This document shows, one piece after another, positions 43,487 to 51,656 of a stretch of 64,000 nt of DNA. The notes beneath the pieces were generated by a model. It worked only from the letters and a program-made list of their open reading frames with translations. It did not search any database and was not told the DNA's origin. How positions within the stretch are numbered: the stretch's first letter is position 1; every line of letters begins with the position of its first letter. The position numbers and the translations under genes are program-made. Source of the DNA: Pseudomonadota bacterium (GTDB lineage Bacteria; Pseudomonadota; Alphaproteobacteria; SHVZ01); assembly GCA_016195085.1 (NCBI GenBank), contig JACQAG010000042.1, positions 1 through 64,000 of the forward strand, given 5' to 3'.

Positions 43487-43616
43487 CCCCCTCACCCGTC
43501 GGGGACGTCCGCGCCGGATCCTTCCCCAACCGTCCCGACCGGGTAAGGCGTGGCTAGCGCCACGCCAACCCTTCGCAACCCTCTCCCCCAGTGGGGGAGA
43601 GGGTAGGGTGAGGGGG
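43487..43616. repeat. G+C-rich palindromic intergenic repeat, copy 7
   Basis: CCCCCTCACCC at the left is mirrored by GGGTGAGGGGG at the right, with an inner CTCTCCCCCAGTGGGGGAGAG hairpin and a GTCGGGGACGTCCGCGCCGG segment related to copy 4. A second inner stem, GGCGTGGCTAGCGCCACGCC, is a perfect palindrome. It lies between the DMT exporter and the convergent XRE regulator. Confidence 0.8.
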
Positions 43617-43721
43617 TTATGCCATCGCATCGGAGTACTCACAAAGACCCTCAGATCAAAGCGCCATTGATGATTGAGCGAAGCATCATCGCCCGAGCAA
43701 AGTCGATGGTGCGGAGCCATC

Positions 43722-44597
43722 TCACGACGCGCCGGGTCCCGATACCACCCTTCTCTGGGACCCGCCGTTATCGCGAAAGAATTGCTCCGTTTCCCTGTCC
43801 GCTGGAAAGAAACATTCGATGCGGATCTCCTGAAGCGTCACATCCTGCGGAGTGCCGAGCGTGGTAATGGTCGTGAACAGTCTGAGCGAGGTCTCGCCTT
43901 TCCGGAAATGGATGTTGAGGACCGGGCCGGCCGGCTCTTCCAGCCACGGCACCTCAGCGAGCGAGGGAACCGCCGGATAGATGCTGAGGCGCTGCAGCAG
44001 CTCTGCCGTTTCCTTGGTCCCGTCGACGATGGCGTCGGCCTGAACGCTGCGCAGGAACTGCAGCGCAACCTCCTCCCAGTTGACGATAAACGGACGCAAG
44101 CCGTCCGGAGAGACCAGCGCGTCGGCGAGATTGACAGCCTCCGCCGCCGCCTCGGTCGGCTGAGCGCCGGTGAGAAACCGGGTCAGCCGCGCCGCACCCT
44201 TGTTCGCGCATATCAGGTTCCAGCGGCGATCGACCACGAAGACGGGAAACGGCTCCTGCTGCGCCAACATGAAATCGAGCGCGCGATTGATTTGAGCAAG
44301 CTCGAGGGCCGCGAGCGGGCTCTCATGCCAGTAAGGCGCGAACCCGGCTGCGAGCAGCAGGGCATTCTGCTGACGGAGCGGCAGATCGAGCGCGGCCGCG
44401 AGCCGCAGCACCATCTCTTGGCTGGGGATCGTGCGATCGGACTCGAGAAAGCTCAGATGGCGTTGGGATATGCCGGCAATGCCGGCGAGATCGAGCTGCG
44501 ACAGTCCACGCCGCGCGCGCCACCACCTGAGGCGCGTGCCGAAGCGCTTCGGCTGCGAGGAATGGCGCGTGACCACTGCCTGTATCGGATGACGCAT
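43722..44597 (-). CDS. XRE-type regulator with MmyB-like ligand domain
   Basis: The 291-residue regulator has an N-terminal helix-turn-helix (LRWWRARRGLSQLDLAGIAG then ISQRHLSFLESDRTIPS). A large C-terminal domain of the MmyB type follows, with PVFVVDRRWNLICANKGAAR, VNWEEVALQFLRSVQADA and SLRLFTTITTLGTPQDVTLQ. In Streptomyces relatives this domain resembles PAS folds and binds a fatty-acid-like ligand. It likely represses a nearby or own promoter. The region upstream (44598-44933) is shared with the divergent PYROXD2-like gene, its most probable target. The start codon ATG at 44597 has no strong ribosome site. Confidence 0.92.
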   Translation of the reverse strand: MRHPIQAVVTRHSSQPKRFGTRLRWWRARRGLSQLDLAGIAGISQRHLSFLESDRTIPSQEMVLRLAAALDLPLRQQNALLLAAGFAPYWHESPLAALELAQINRALDFMLAQQEPFPVFVVDRRWNLICANKGAARLTRFLTGAQPTEAAAEAVNLADALVSPDGLRPFIVNWEEVALQFLRSVQADAIVDGTKETAELLQRLSIYPAVPSLAEVPWLEEPAGPVLNIHFRKGETSLRLFTTITTLGTPQDVTLQEIRIECFFPADRETEQFFRDNGGSQRRVVSGPGAS

Positions 44598-44933
44598 AAT
44601 GCCCTGCCGCTCCGCTCAAATCCGCGGAATCGCTTGCCGTAGGGTCGAGGACGAGACTCCGGCGACCGTGGTCAGCTCGTCGCCGACGGCTGCGACGAGA
44701 AAGCCGAGCAAGAAGCCTCGGAACGGCGGGTCGCGGGGAAGGGCGGTGTGGGGACTCGGCATCCGCCCGAGGATAAGGACCCTATCCTGACACGTCATGT
44801 CAGGTATGGCTGCCCGTTGCTCGCTGAACGTCGCTGAATCGACGTACCGGACCCGACCCATTCCCGAGAGCGCGGTGCAATACGCCGGCGAGTCCGATTA
44901 GACTGCGTCAGAAAGACGCTGGCGCGGGGGCGC
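44598..44933. other. divergent intergenic region, regulator/flavoprotein
   Basis: This ~335-nt gap separates the XRE/MmyB regulator from the flavoprotein. Small minus-strand frames exist, but none has a ribosome site and family similarity together. A short inverted motif CCTATCCTGACACGTCATGTCAGG near 44786-44810 (TGACA-cgtca-TGTCA core) is a plausible operator. I see no RNA gene. Confidence 0.4.
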
Positions 44934-46517
44934 ATGGCTGAGAGATACGACGCGGTCATCATCGGTGCCGGCCATAACGGCCTCACCTGCGGGGCTTATC
45001 TCGCCAAGGCCGGGCTGAGGACGCTGGTCCTCGAGCGCCGCCATCTGATCGGCGGGGCCGCGGTCACCGAAGAGGTGGTGTCGGGCTTTCGCTGGTCGGT
45101 CGCCTCCTATGTCATGAGCTTGCTCAGCCCGCGCATCATCCGCGAGCTGGAATTGCCCCGCTTCGGCCTCTCCGTGCTGCCGGCGAATGATCTCTTTTGT
45201 CCCTTGGAGGATGGCGGCCACATCTTCTTCCACGACGACGTCAAGAAGACGCAAGCCGAGTTCGCCCGCTTCTCGCGCCACGACGCCGAGATCTATCCTG
45301 CCTTCAACGCTTATTTGCTCGAATCGACCCGCATCGTTCGGCGCCTGCTCTATGAGACGCCGATCGATCCGACCCGCCGCGACTGGAAGACGTTCCGCGA
45401 CCTGGCGCAGCTGCTGTGGCGCTACCGCGACGTGCACGGAAAGCTCTATCGCATCGTCGATCTCATGACCCAGAGCGTCTACGACTATCTCTCGCGCTGG
45501 TTCGAGAGCGACGTGACCAAGGCGGTGCTGGCCTACTACGCCTCGATCGGCACCTTCGCCGGTCCGAAATCGCCGGGTACGGCCTATGTGCTGATGCACC
45601 ACCTCATGGGCGAGCATGAAGGGGCGGGGGGCTGGGGCTTCGTCAAGGGCGGCATGGGGGCGATCTCCAATGCCATCGCCGACTCCGGCCGGCGCTTCGG
45701 GCTCGAAGTCCGCACCGAGGCGCCGGTGGCCCAAGTCCGTGTCCGAGAGGGCCGCGCCACCGGCGTCGTGCTCGCATCGGGCGAAGAGATCGAAGCCGGA
45801 ATCGTCGCCTCCAATGCCCATTGCAAGCTGTTGTTCCTGAAGCTGGTCGACCGAAGCCTGCTGCCGGCCGAGTTCGTGGCGGAGATCGAAAGCTTCCGCA
45901 CCTTCTCCACCGCCTTCAAGATCAATGTCGCCTGCGAGCGCCCGCCCAACTACCGGGCCTTCGATCGGGCCAAGGCCGGCTTCGACTATCCCACTTATGT
46001 GCATCTCGGGCCCAGCATCGACTATCTCGAGAAGGCCTATGACGATGCCAAGTACGGTTGGTACTCGGAGCGGCCCTTCGTCACCCCGGTGGTGCCGACC
46101 ATCGTCGATGACTCGCTCGCCCCGCCGGGCAAGCATGTGGTCAATCTCTTCGGCGGGCACGCGCCTTACAGCCTGTCGGGCGGCGATTGGGGCAATGAGC
46201 GCGGCCGCTTCGTCGACAAGGTCATGGGCGTGATCGACGGCTTCGCGCCTGGCTTCTCCAGCGGCATCATCGACATGCAGGTGCTGCTGCCGCCCGATCT
46301 GGAAGAGCTGTTGGCGCTGCCGCAGGGCCATATCTTCCACGGCGAGCTGTCGGCCGATCAGCTCTTCTTCCAGCGGCCGGTGCCGCACTACGCCGATTAT
46401 CGCAGCCCGATCGCCGGGCTCTACCAGTGCGGCTCCTCCACCCATCCCGGCGGCGGCGTCTCCGGCATCCCCGGCTACAACGCCGCGCGCGAGATCCTCA
46501 TCGATCTGAAGCGCTGA
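44934..46517 (+). CDS. FAD-dependent oxidoreductase, PYROXD2/phytoene desaturase-like
   Basis: The 527-residue flavoprotein resembles PYROXD2 and carotenoid-desaturase type amine oxidases. The FAD-binding Rossmann motif is AVIIGAGHNGLTCGAYLAKAG at the N-terminus, followed by LVLERRHLIGGAA. The C-terminal flavin-contact segment appears as GLYQCGSSTHPGGGVSGIPG. A long helical middle holds MHHLMGEHEG and WGFVKGGMGAISNAIADSG. It probably oxidises a C-C or C-N bond of an unknown metabolite. No carotenoid genes are nearby, so pigment synthesis is not indicated. It is divergent from the XRE/MmyB regulator. Confidence 0.88.
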   Translation: MAERYDAVIIGAGHNGLTCGAYLAKAGLRTLVLERRHLIGGAAVTEEVVSGFRWSVASYVMSLLSPRIIRELELPRFGLSVLPANDLFCPLEDGGHIFFHDDVKKTQAEFARFSRHDAEIYPAFNAYLLESTRIVRRLLYETPIDPTRRDWKTFRDLAQLLWRYRDVHGKLYRIVDLMTQSVYDYLSRWFESDVTKAVLAYYASIGTFAGPKSPGTAYVLMHHLMGEHEGAGGWGFVKGGMGAISNAIADSGRRFGLEVRTEAPVAQVRVREGRATGVVLASGEEIEAGIVASNAHCKLLFLKLVDRSLLPAEFVAEIESFRTFSTAFKINVACERPPNYRAFDRAKAGFDYPTYVHLGPSIDYLEKAYDDAKYGWYSERPFVTPVVPTIVDDSLAPPGKHVVNLFGGHAPYSLSGGDWGNERGRFVDKVMGVIDGFAPGFSSGIIDMQVLLPPDLEELLALPQGHIFHGELSADQLFFQRPVPHYADYRSPIAGLYQCGSSTHPGGGVSGIPGYNAAREILIDLKR

Positions 46518-46528
46518 GGCTGGATTAA

Positions 46529-46607
46529 GACCCTCACCCTCCCGCGCTTTGCGCGGGTCCCTCCCTCTCCCGCCCTGGGAGGGCAGGGGAGGGACGGGGT
46601 GAGGGTC
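46529..46607. repeat. G+C-rich palindromic intergenic repeat, copy 8
   Basis: GACCCTCACCC and GGGTGAGGGTC are exact inverted ends around inner stems CCCGCGCTTTGCGCGGG and CTCCCGCCCTGGGAG. It lies between the flavoprotein gene and the convergent phosphoesterase gene and has the form of a bidirectional stem-loop. Confidence 0.85.
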
Positions 46608-46621
46608 GATTGCGCGGCTCG

Positions 46622-49594
46622 CTACTCGCAACCCTCTTGCCGGCGCCACGCGGCGAGGAGGAGATCGCGGCCGACGCTAAGATCGGCATTCGAGCGGCCG
46701 GGCTCGGGGCCGGACTTGAGACCGCGCCAGAGCGCGGCATTGAACCTTGCCGTGTCCAGGCGATCCTCCTCGCGGAAATCCTGGCCCGCCATCGCCTCCT
46801 CCCACCAGGCGGCACTGCGCCGCGGCGTGGCGAAGCAGGTGCCGCCGGTCTCCGCCAGCTCGGCCTGGGTGGCGGGTCCCAGCGGCAGCTTCGTGGTGCG
46901 CAGAATCCGCGGCAGCAAAGCCGCATAGGTCCAGCGCTCGAGCTTGGGGTCGAACACCTCGGTCATCGGCTCGGCCAAGCCGTCGTTCAAGCCCAAGGGC
47001 GGCAGCCCTAAGACATCCTCCATGGTGCGCAGCATGTTGACGGTGTTGTAGGACCTGGAGACGAGCGCACCCTGCTTCACATAGGGACCGACGATGAAGG
47101 CGATGCTGCGATGGGCGTCGACATGGTCGGCGCCGTTCTGGGCATCGTCCTCGACGATGAAGATGAGGGTATCGGCGGCAAACGGGCTGGCGGCGATGGT
47201 TTCGACCACACGGCCGACGGCGTAGTCATTGTCGGCCATCTGGGTCTCGACCGTATTCACGCCATCGATGGCCGTACCGAATTGGCCGAAATGGTCGTTG
47301 GCGAGCCTGAGCAAGGTCAGCCTCGGCATCGCCTTCTTGGCGACCTGTAGGGCGAACTCCCTTTGCCATTCCCGGACCCGGTAGAAGTCGGGATAGGCCA
47401 GATCATAGCCGCGGTAGTGGATGTCGGTGTGCGGGATGAGCGAGGCCTTGGTGGCGAAGAAGACTTGCTTCGACTCCGTGAACGGCTCGCGGATCGGCGG
47501 GATCACGGTCGCGTCCTTGGCGAAATAGCGGCTGAGATCGCCGTAGAAGCCGTAGTTGCGCAGGCTCAAGCCGGCGCGCAGCGCCGCATCCCAGAGATAG
47601 CCGGTGCCGGCGGCGCCGCCGCTTTCGCTTGCGGGATCGGGTGCGGCGACATCCGCCGTTCCGGCGACAAGGTCGGGATCGGCCGGCGTCGCCGGGTTGG
47701 CGTTTTGCCTCGCCGAAGGCGTCGCCAGTCCGACATTGATGTTCCGGTTGTCGCCTTCCTGGTCGTATTGCAGGCCGCGACCGGCATAGTTTACCGGTCC
47801 TGCCTTCTCGGTGTAGTCGGTGGTGCGCGCCGCCGTCGTCCACAGCCAGCCGGTGTTGCTGGTCTCGCCCGAGTCGAGGAAGTTGTCGAGGGTGACGAAG
47901 CGCCGCGCCAGCGCGTGGTGGTTGGGCGTGATCGGCTCGGGGAAGAGGGTCAGCGACGGGTCGCCATTGCCGATCTCGAGATCGCCCAGCACCTGGTCGT
48001 AGGTGCGGTTCTCCTTGACGATGTAGACGACGTGACGAATGCGTTGGCGCAGAAAGCTCATCATCTCGTCGTTCCGCCGGCGCTGAGCCACCGGCAGGTA
48101 ATTGTCGTTGGCCGCGACCTGCAGGGTGAGGCGCGCGAGCTCGGCCGGCTTCGGCAGGGGCAGCGACAGAAGCCCGGCCTTCGACAGCTGCCAGACATAT
48201 TCGTTTTGCGAGCGGCAAGGATTGAGGGCGTCCGGAGCGGTCGAGAGCACGTCGCGACAACCCTGAGGATTGGGGCCGGCATTCGACTTGCCGTTGACCA
48301 CATAGAGGTTGCTTCCGCCGCGGACGAGCGCCACCGCGTTCGGATACCATCCCGTGGGAATGAGGCCGATGACCCGGCTCTTCGCCGGTAGACGCTTGTC
48401 GTCGTCATCATCGGCGGCACCCCCATTGGCGCCAACCGGGGCGCCGTCGTCGCCATCGCCCGCCACCACATCGCGGCCGAGCTGGATGACGGCAACGGCA
48501 TTGAGCCCGCCATTGGTGGCGAAGAGCGTGCGCTCGTCCGGCGAGAGCGCCAAGCTATTCGGGCTGGCGCCCTTGAGCCCGCCCGGATTGGCGAAGACCG
48601 AAGGCGGCGCTGCCGTGGGTATCTCCGCCAGGATGTCGCCGTCATTGGCGTCGATTGCCACCACCGTGTCGCTGTTGTCGGCGGCGACGAAGAGGCGCCT
48701 GCGATCCTTGCTGAGGATCATCTTGGTCGGCTGGCCTGCGAGCTTGATGCGCTTGACGACCTCGATGCCGTCGAGGCCGACCGCCAGCAGCAAGAGCTCG
48801 CGGTCGCGCTGGCTGGAGACATAGGCAAGCCGATCGGAGGCCCAGGCGACGGCGACGGGATAGGTGCCGCCGGGCTCGCCCGCCTTGGCCGGGTCGATCT
48901 TGCCAGGACGCAGATCCCGCTCGGCCACCACCCGGCCGCCGATGAGGTCGATGAGGCTCACCGAGTCGTTCTGGAAATTGGCGACGATGAGGCGTCGGCC
49001 CGCCGGATCGACGGCCAGCCCCGCCACCATCGGCTGCACTGCGATGCCGTTGCCCGACTTGTGCCCGAGCGGGATCGGCGGGCCGTCGGCGCGGAAGCCG
49101 GCGCCGTCGCGCTTGAAGACGTGAACGACGTCGTCGACGCCGCCGGAGACGAAGAAACCGGCTCCGTCGGGACGCCAGGCGAGGCCGCTATAGCTGTTGG
49201 GCACCGGCAGCACCTGGCGCTTCACCGGCTCCTTGCCGGCGATGTCGTAGACGAAGACATATTCGTTCGACAGCGCGCGCCGCGGCTTGGCGTCCGGACC
49301 GTAGATGACATTGTAGCCGCTGGTGAGCACCAGCATGGTCGAGCCGTCGGGGCTGACCTGGAGCTCGACCGCTTGGCCGGCGGTGTAGTCCGGCAGCTCG
49401 GCCAGGTTCGGATTGAGGCTGCGGAAGACGGCGCCTGCCGCCGCGGTCGGCGTGATGCGCTGGCCCGTCGGCAGCAGCTCGCCGGTAATGAAGCCGTCGA
49501 AGGCAAGGGCGGAGGTGCGGCGGTCCGGCTCGGGGGACGCGCAGGAGGCGGCCATCAGGCATAAGGCGATGGCGAGGCTGCGCGGTGCGACCAT
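46622..49594 (-). CDS. lipoprotein with beta-propeller and phosphoesterase domains
   Basis: The 990-residue protein begins with a lipoprotein signal (ALCLMAASCASPE, lipobox MAASC). A seven-bladed YVTN-like propeller occupies about residues 70-450, with repeated PDG, IDL and VIATD-like blades such as RRLFVAADNSDTVVAIDAND. The C-terminal part is a phosphoesterase (alkaline-phosphatase superfamily, phospholipase C-like) starting at VVYIVKENRTYDQVLGDLE. It has TPNHHALARRFVTLDNFLDS, DNDYAVGR and the metal-binding end IFIVEDDAQNGADHVDAHRS. It is likely anchored in the outer or inner membrane facing the periplasm and cleaves phosphate esters. The actual substrate is unknown. Confidence 0.9.
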   Translation of the reverse strand: MVAPRSLAIALCLMAASCASPEPDRRTSALAFDGFITGELLPTGQRITPTAAAGAVFRSLNPNLAELPDYTAGQAVELQVSPDGSTMLVLTSGYNVIYGPDAKPRRALSNEYVFVYDIAGKEPVKRQVLPVPNSYSGLAWRPDGAGFFVSGGVDDVVHVFKRDGAGFRADGPPIPLGHKSGNGIAVQPMVAGLAVDPAGRRLIVANFQNDSVSLIDLIGGRVVAERDLRPGKIDPAKAGEPGGTYPVAVAWASDRLAYVSSQRDRELLLLAVGLDGIEVVKRIKLAGQPTKMILSKDRRRLFVAADNSDTVVAIDANDGDILAEIPTAAPPSVFANPGGLKGASPNSLALSPDERTLFATNGGLNAVAVIQLGRDVVAGDGDDGAPVGANGGAADDDDDKRLPAKSRVIGLIPTGWYPNAVALVRGGSNLYVVNGKSNAGPNPQGCRDVLSTAPDALNPCRSQNEYVWQLSKAGLLSLPLPKPAELARLTLQVAANDNYLPVAQRRRNDEMMSFLRQRIRHVVYIVKENRTYDQVLGDLEIGNGDPSLTLFPEPITPNHHALARRFVTLDNFLDSGETSNTGWLWTTAARTTDYTEKAGPVNYAGRGLQYDQEGDNRNINVGLATPSARQNANPATPADPDLVAGTADVAAPDPASESGGAAGTGYLWDAALRAGLSLRNYGFYGDLSRYFAKDATVIPPIREPFTESKQVFFATKASLIPHTDIHYRGYDLAYPDFYRVREWQREFALQVAKKAMPRLTLLRLANDHFGQFGTAIDGVNTVETQMADNDYAVGRVVETIAASPFAADTLIFIVEDDAQNGADHVDAHRSIAFIVGPYVKQGALVSRSYNTVNMLRTMEDVLGLPPLGLNDGLAEPMTEVFDPKLERWTYAALLPRILRTTKLPLGPATQAELAETGGTCFATPRRSAAWWEEAMAGQDFREEDRLDTARFNAALWRGLKSGPEPGRSNADLSVGRDLLLAAWRRQEGCE

Positions 49595-49693
49595 GATCTT
49601 CCGACTCCGGTTGCCGTGTCTTGAAGATTAGATCAGGAGATGGTGACGGCGCTATGAAGGCCGAGCGGCACCTCTGAAGCAGCGAGGATAACC

Positions 49694-50245
49694 ATGACGA
49701 GACTGGCGCCCTTGAGCGAGGCGGCAATGACCGAGGGGCAGCGTCGCCTCGCCGAGGAGATCGCCGCCGGTCCGCGTGGGCGGTTGACCTTGCCGTTCCA
49801 GAGTCTGATCCGCAGCCCCGAAATGGCGACCCATGTGCATCGCTTCGGCGAGGAAGTCCGCTACCGCATTTCGATCCCGGAGCGGCTGCGCGAGCTGGCG
49901 ATCCTGGTGACCGCCCGGAGCTGGACCGCGCAGTACGAGTGGTTTGCCCATCGGGCGCTGGCCCTCAAGGCCGGCCTGTCTGAACCGGTGATCGAGGCCG
50001 TGGCGGCGCGCCAGCGCCCGAACTTTACCGACGACGACGAGCGGCTGGTGCACGATTTCGCGCTTGCCGTGCATGAGCGCCACGCCGTCGAGGATGGGCT
50101 CTACCGCCAAGCCGTCGAACGCTTCGGCGAGGCGGGAGTGGTCGAGCTTGTCGGGCTCCTCGGCTACTATTCGCTCATCTCCATGGTCCTCAATGTCTTC
50201 GAAGTAGCGATCGCCGGCAATGTCCCGCCGCCGCTGAAGGATTGA
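49694..50245 (+). CDS. carboxymuconolactone decarboxylase family protein
   Basis: The 183-residue protein is all-helical and matches the CMD/AhpD-like family: FQSLIRSPEMATHVHRFGEE, RLRELAILVTARSWTAQYEW and FAHRALALKAGLSEPVIEAV. The AhpD CxxC pair is absent; the RSWTAQYEWFAH segment instead has the Glu/His of the gamma-carboxymuconolactone decarboxylase branch. It may be a decarboxylase or a stress-response protein. It is divergent from the phosphoesterase lipoprotein gene and its own start follows AGCGAGGATAACC. Confidence 0.85.
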   Translation: MTRLAPLSEAAMTEGQRRLAEEIAAGPRGRLTLPFQSLIRSPEMATHVHRFGEEVRYRISIPERLRELAILVTARSWTAQYEWFAHRALALKAGLSEPVIEAVAARQRPNFTDDDERLVHDFALAVHERHAVEDGLYRQAVERFGEAGVVELVGLLGYYSLISMVLNVFEVAIAGNVPPPLKD

Positions 50246-50280
50246 TGCGTTTAGGCCAAATTCCGTTTAGACCGACGACA

Positions 50281-50381
50281 CCCCCCTCCCTAACCCTCCG
50301 GGGGGTGGACTTTGGGAGGGGGTACGGCGCACCCCCTCCCCGACCCTCCCCAGGCAAGGGGGGAGGGATGGGGTGGGGGTG
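50281..50381. repeat. G+C-rich palindromic intergenic repeat, copy 9
   Basis: The element starts CCCCCCTCCCTAACCCTCCG and ends GGGATGGGGTGGGGG. It contains CTCCGGGGGGTGGACTTTGG and GCACCCCCTCCCCGACCCTC, the former being the reverse complement of a segment in copy 5. It separates the CMD-family gene from the acetyltransferase gene. Confidence 0.75.
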
Positions 50382-50421
50382 ATTCCAACCGCACAACGCG
50401 CGCTCTAGTATCGAATGCGCC

Positions 50422-50937
50422 ATGGCACTTCATGCTGCCGAATTCGAGAGCGAGCGGCTGCGGCTGCGCTGGCCGCGCCTGGCGGACGCCGCGGCTCTCT
50501 TCGCCTTCATGGGCGATGCCGATTCCATGCGTTTGACCCAACGGCTTCGGGATCTCCGGGAATGCCGGCGCTATCTCGCCGCCCATGCCTGCCAGCGGCG
50601 GAAATTGGGATACGGGCCCTGGGTGGTTCTGGACAAGAGCGACGGCAGGATCGTCGGCTTCGGCGGACTCTATGACGACCCGTTCGAGCCAGGATGGGGC
50701 ATCGAGGTGAGCTATCGCTTTGCTCCCGCGGCATGGGGCAAGGGCTATGCCAGCGAGCTAACGAAATTCTGTCTCACGCTTGCAAGCGAACAGCTCGGTC
50801 TTGGCGAGGTCAAAGCCTTCGCCCTTCCCGACAATACCGCCTCCCGACGGGTCTTGGAGAAGAACGGATTCAAGCAAGTGCGCTTCCTGCCCGCCATGAA
50901 CCGATGTCTCTATGTCTGGCGCCCCGGCCCACGCTAG
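50422..50937 (+). CDS. RimJ/RimL-type GNAT acetyltransferase
   Basis: The 171-residue protein matches the RimJ/RimL branch of GNAT enzymes: FESERLRLRWPRLADAAALF at the N-terminus, GIEVSYRFAPAAWGKGYASE with the acetyl-CoA loop (WGKGYASE), and AFALPDNTASRRVLEKNGF near the end. These enzymes acetylate N-termini of proteins or small amines. It is convergent with the MazG-like gene, their stops being only 4 nt apart. Confidence 0.92.
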   Translation: MALHAAEFESERLRLRWPRLADAAALFAFMGDADSMRLTQRLRDLRECRRYLAAHACQRRKLGYGPWVVLDKSDGRIVGFGGLYDDPFEPGWGIEVSYRFAPAAWGKGYASELTKFCLTLASEQLGLGEVKAFALPDNTASRRVLEKNGFKQVRFLPAMNRCLYVWRPGPR

Positions 50938-50941
50938 CGGG

Positions 50942-51241
50942 TCAGTTTGAGGTGGCAGAGATTCTGCCGGCAATTTTACGCTGACTCTCGGCGAGCAGTT
51001 CCGACGGCCGCCGACCTGAAGCGATGCAGAGGCACGCCCAATAATAGGCAACGTCACCAAGCTCCCCAGCCAGCCCATCCTTGTCCAATGTCCCATCACG
51101 CAACAGCTTCTTTATTCGTTCCGCCACCTCGCCGGACTCTCCCGCTAAGCCAAGGCCGAGATATGAAAGCTTTTCATTGCTGGGTGAGGCGGAAACCTGA
51201 GCGACCCGAGCCGCCCATTCGGCGTATTCATCAATAGTCAT
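50942..51241 (-). CDS. MazG-like nucleotide pyrophosphohydrolase
   Basis: The 99-residue protein has the all-alpha MazG fold. GLAGESGEVAERIKKLLRDG supplies the first acidic helix and LAGELGDVAYYWACLCIASG the second, giving the ExxE...ExxD magnesium sites. It would hydrolyse non-canonical or alarmone nucleoside triphosphates to monophosphate and pyrophosphate. The C-terminal tail is short. An overlapping upstream frame (51238-51348) shares an ATGA with its start, so it may be translationally coupled to a small upstream ORF. MazG-like genes of this size are common on phages and mobile DNA as well as chromosomes. Confidence 0.85.
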   Translation of the reverse strand: MTIDEYAEWAARVAQVSASPSNEKLSYLGLGLAGESGEVAERIKKLLRDGTLDKDGLAGELGDVAYYWACLCIASGRRPSELLAESQRKIAGRISATSN

Positions 51242-51348
51242 CGTGCCGCCTCCCGGTCACCGACCACGCGAACACCATCTTCCAGCAACCACACCTTAGC
51301 CATACGATCACGCCTTGATCCAACCCGGTATCTTTCAAGCTGCCCCAT
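51238..51348 (-). CDS. small ORF (36 aa) coupled to mazG-like gene
   Basis: An ATG at 51348 opens a 36-codon frame whose TGA overlaps the MazG-like start as ATGA. The sequence (MGQLERYRVGSRRDRMAKVW then LLEDGVRVVGDREAA) has amino-acid composition more like a real protein than the random frames around it. No ribosome site is strong, and a stop upstream bounds the frame. It may be a true small protein, a translational coupler, or the last part of a longer lost gene. Confidence 0.35.
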   Translation of the reverse strand: MGQLERYRVGSRRDRMAKVWLLEDGVRVVGDREAAR

Positions 51349-51403
51349 AAGCCGATGCACGGGCCGGTTGACGCCCCCGGCGCTTTACCCTAAATCTTCG
51401 GCC

Positions 51404-51439
51404 ATGGCTTTCCGACTTACGGCGCTTCGACTTAGCTGA
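51404..51439 (+). promoter_or_regulatory. possible leucine leader peptide for leuA attenuation
   Basis: A short frame encodes MAFRLTALRLS and a TGA. Three of its eleven codons are leucine and all are CTT. The stop overlaps the base of a stem: GACGCCGCC at 438-446 (numbering within 51 kb) pairs with GGCGG and CGTC up to 51465. Leader peptides with leucine codons before leuA are known in proteobacteria. There is no strong Shine-Dalgarno sequence, so this is a candidate only. Confidence 0.35.
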
Positions 51440-51656
51440 CGCCGCCTGAAAAGGGCGGAGCCGTCGTCTCGCGCGCCCTGATCGAAAGCCTCTCCCCCCG
51501 TGATCGTCCACCCATCCCGTCTACCCATCGCCGTTTGGGCTCCGTCCAGCATCGTCCTGGGCCGACTCCGGACACGACTTAGTCGCGGCCGCTGATCGCC
51601 TTCTGCCGTTCAGCGGCCGGATTTGACGTCATGTCCCAACGCCGAGGAGCAGCCCA

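Noticed and set aside
44616-44861. An 81-codon minus-strand frame before the XRE regulator
   Set aside because: No ribosome site and no family similarity were seen; the region is better explained as a divergent promoter area.
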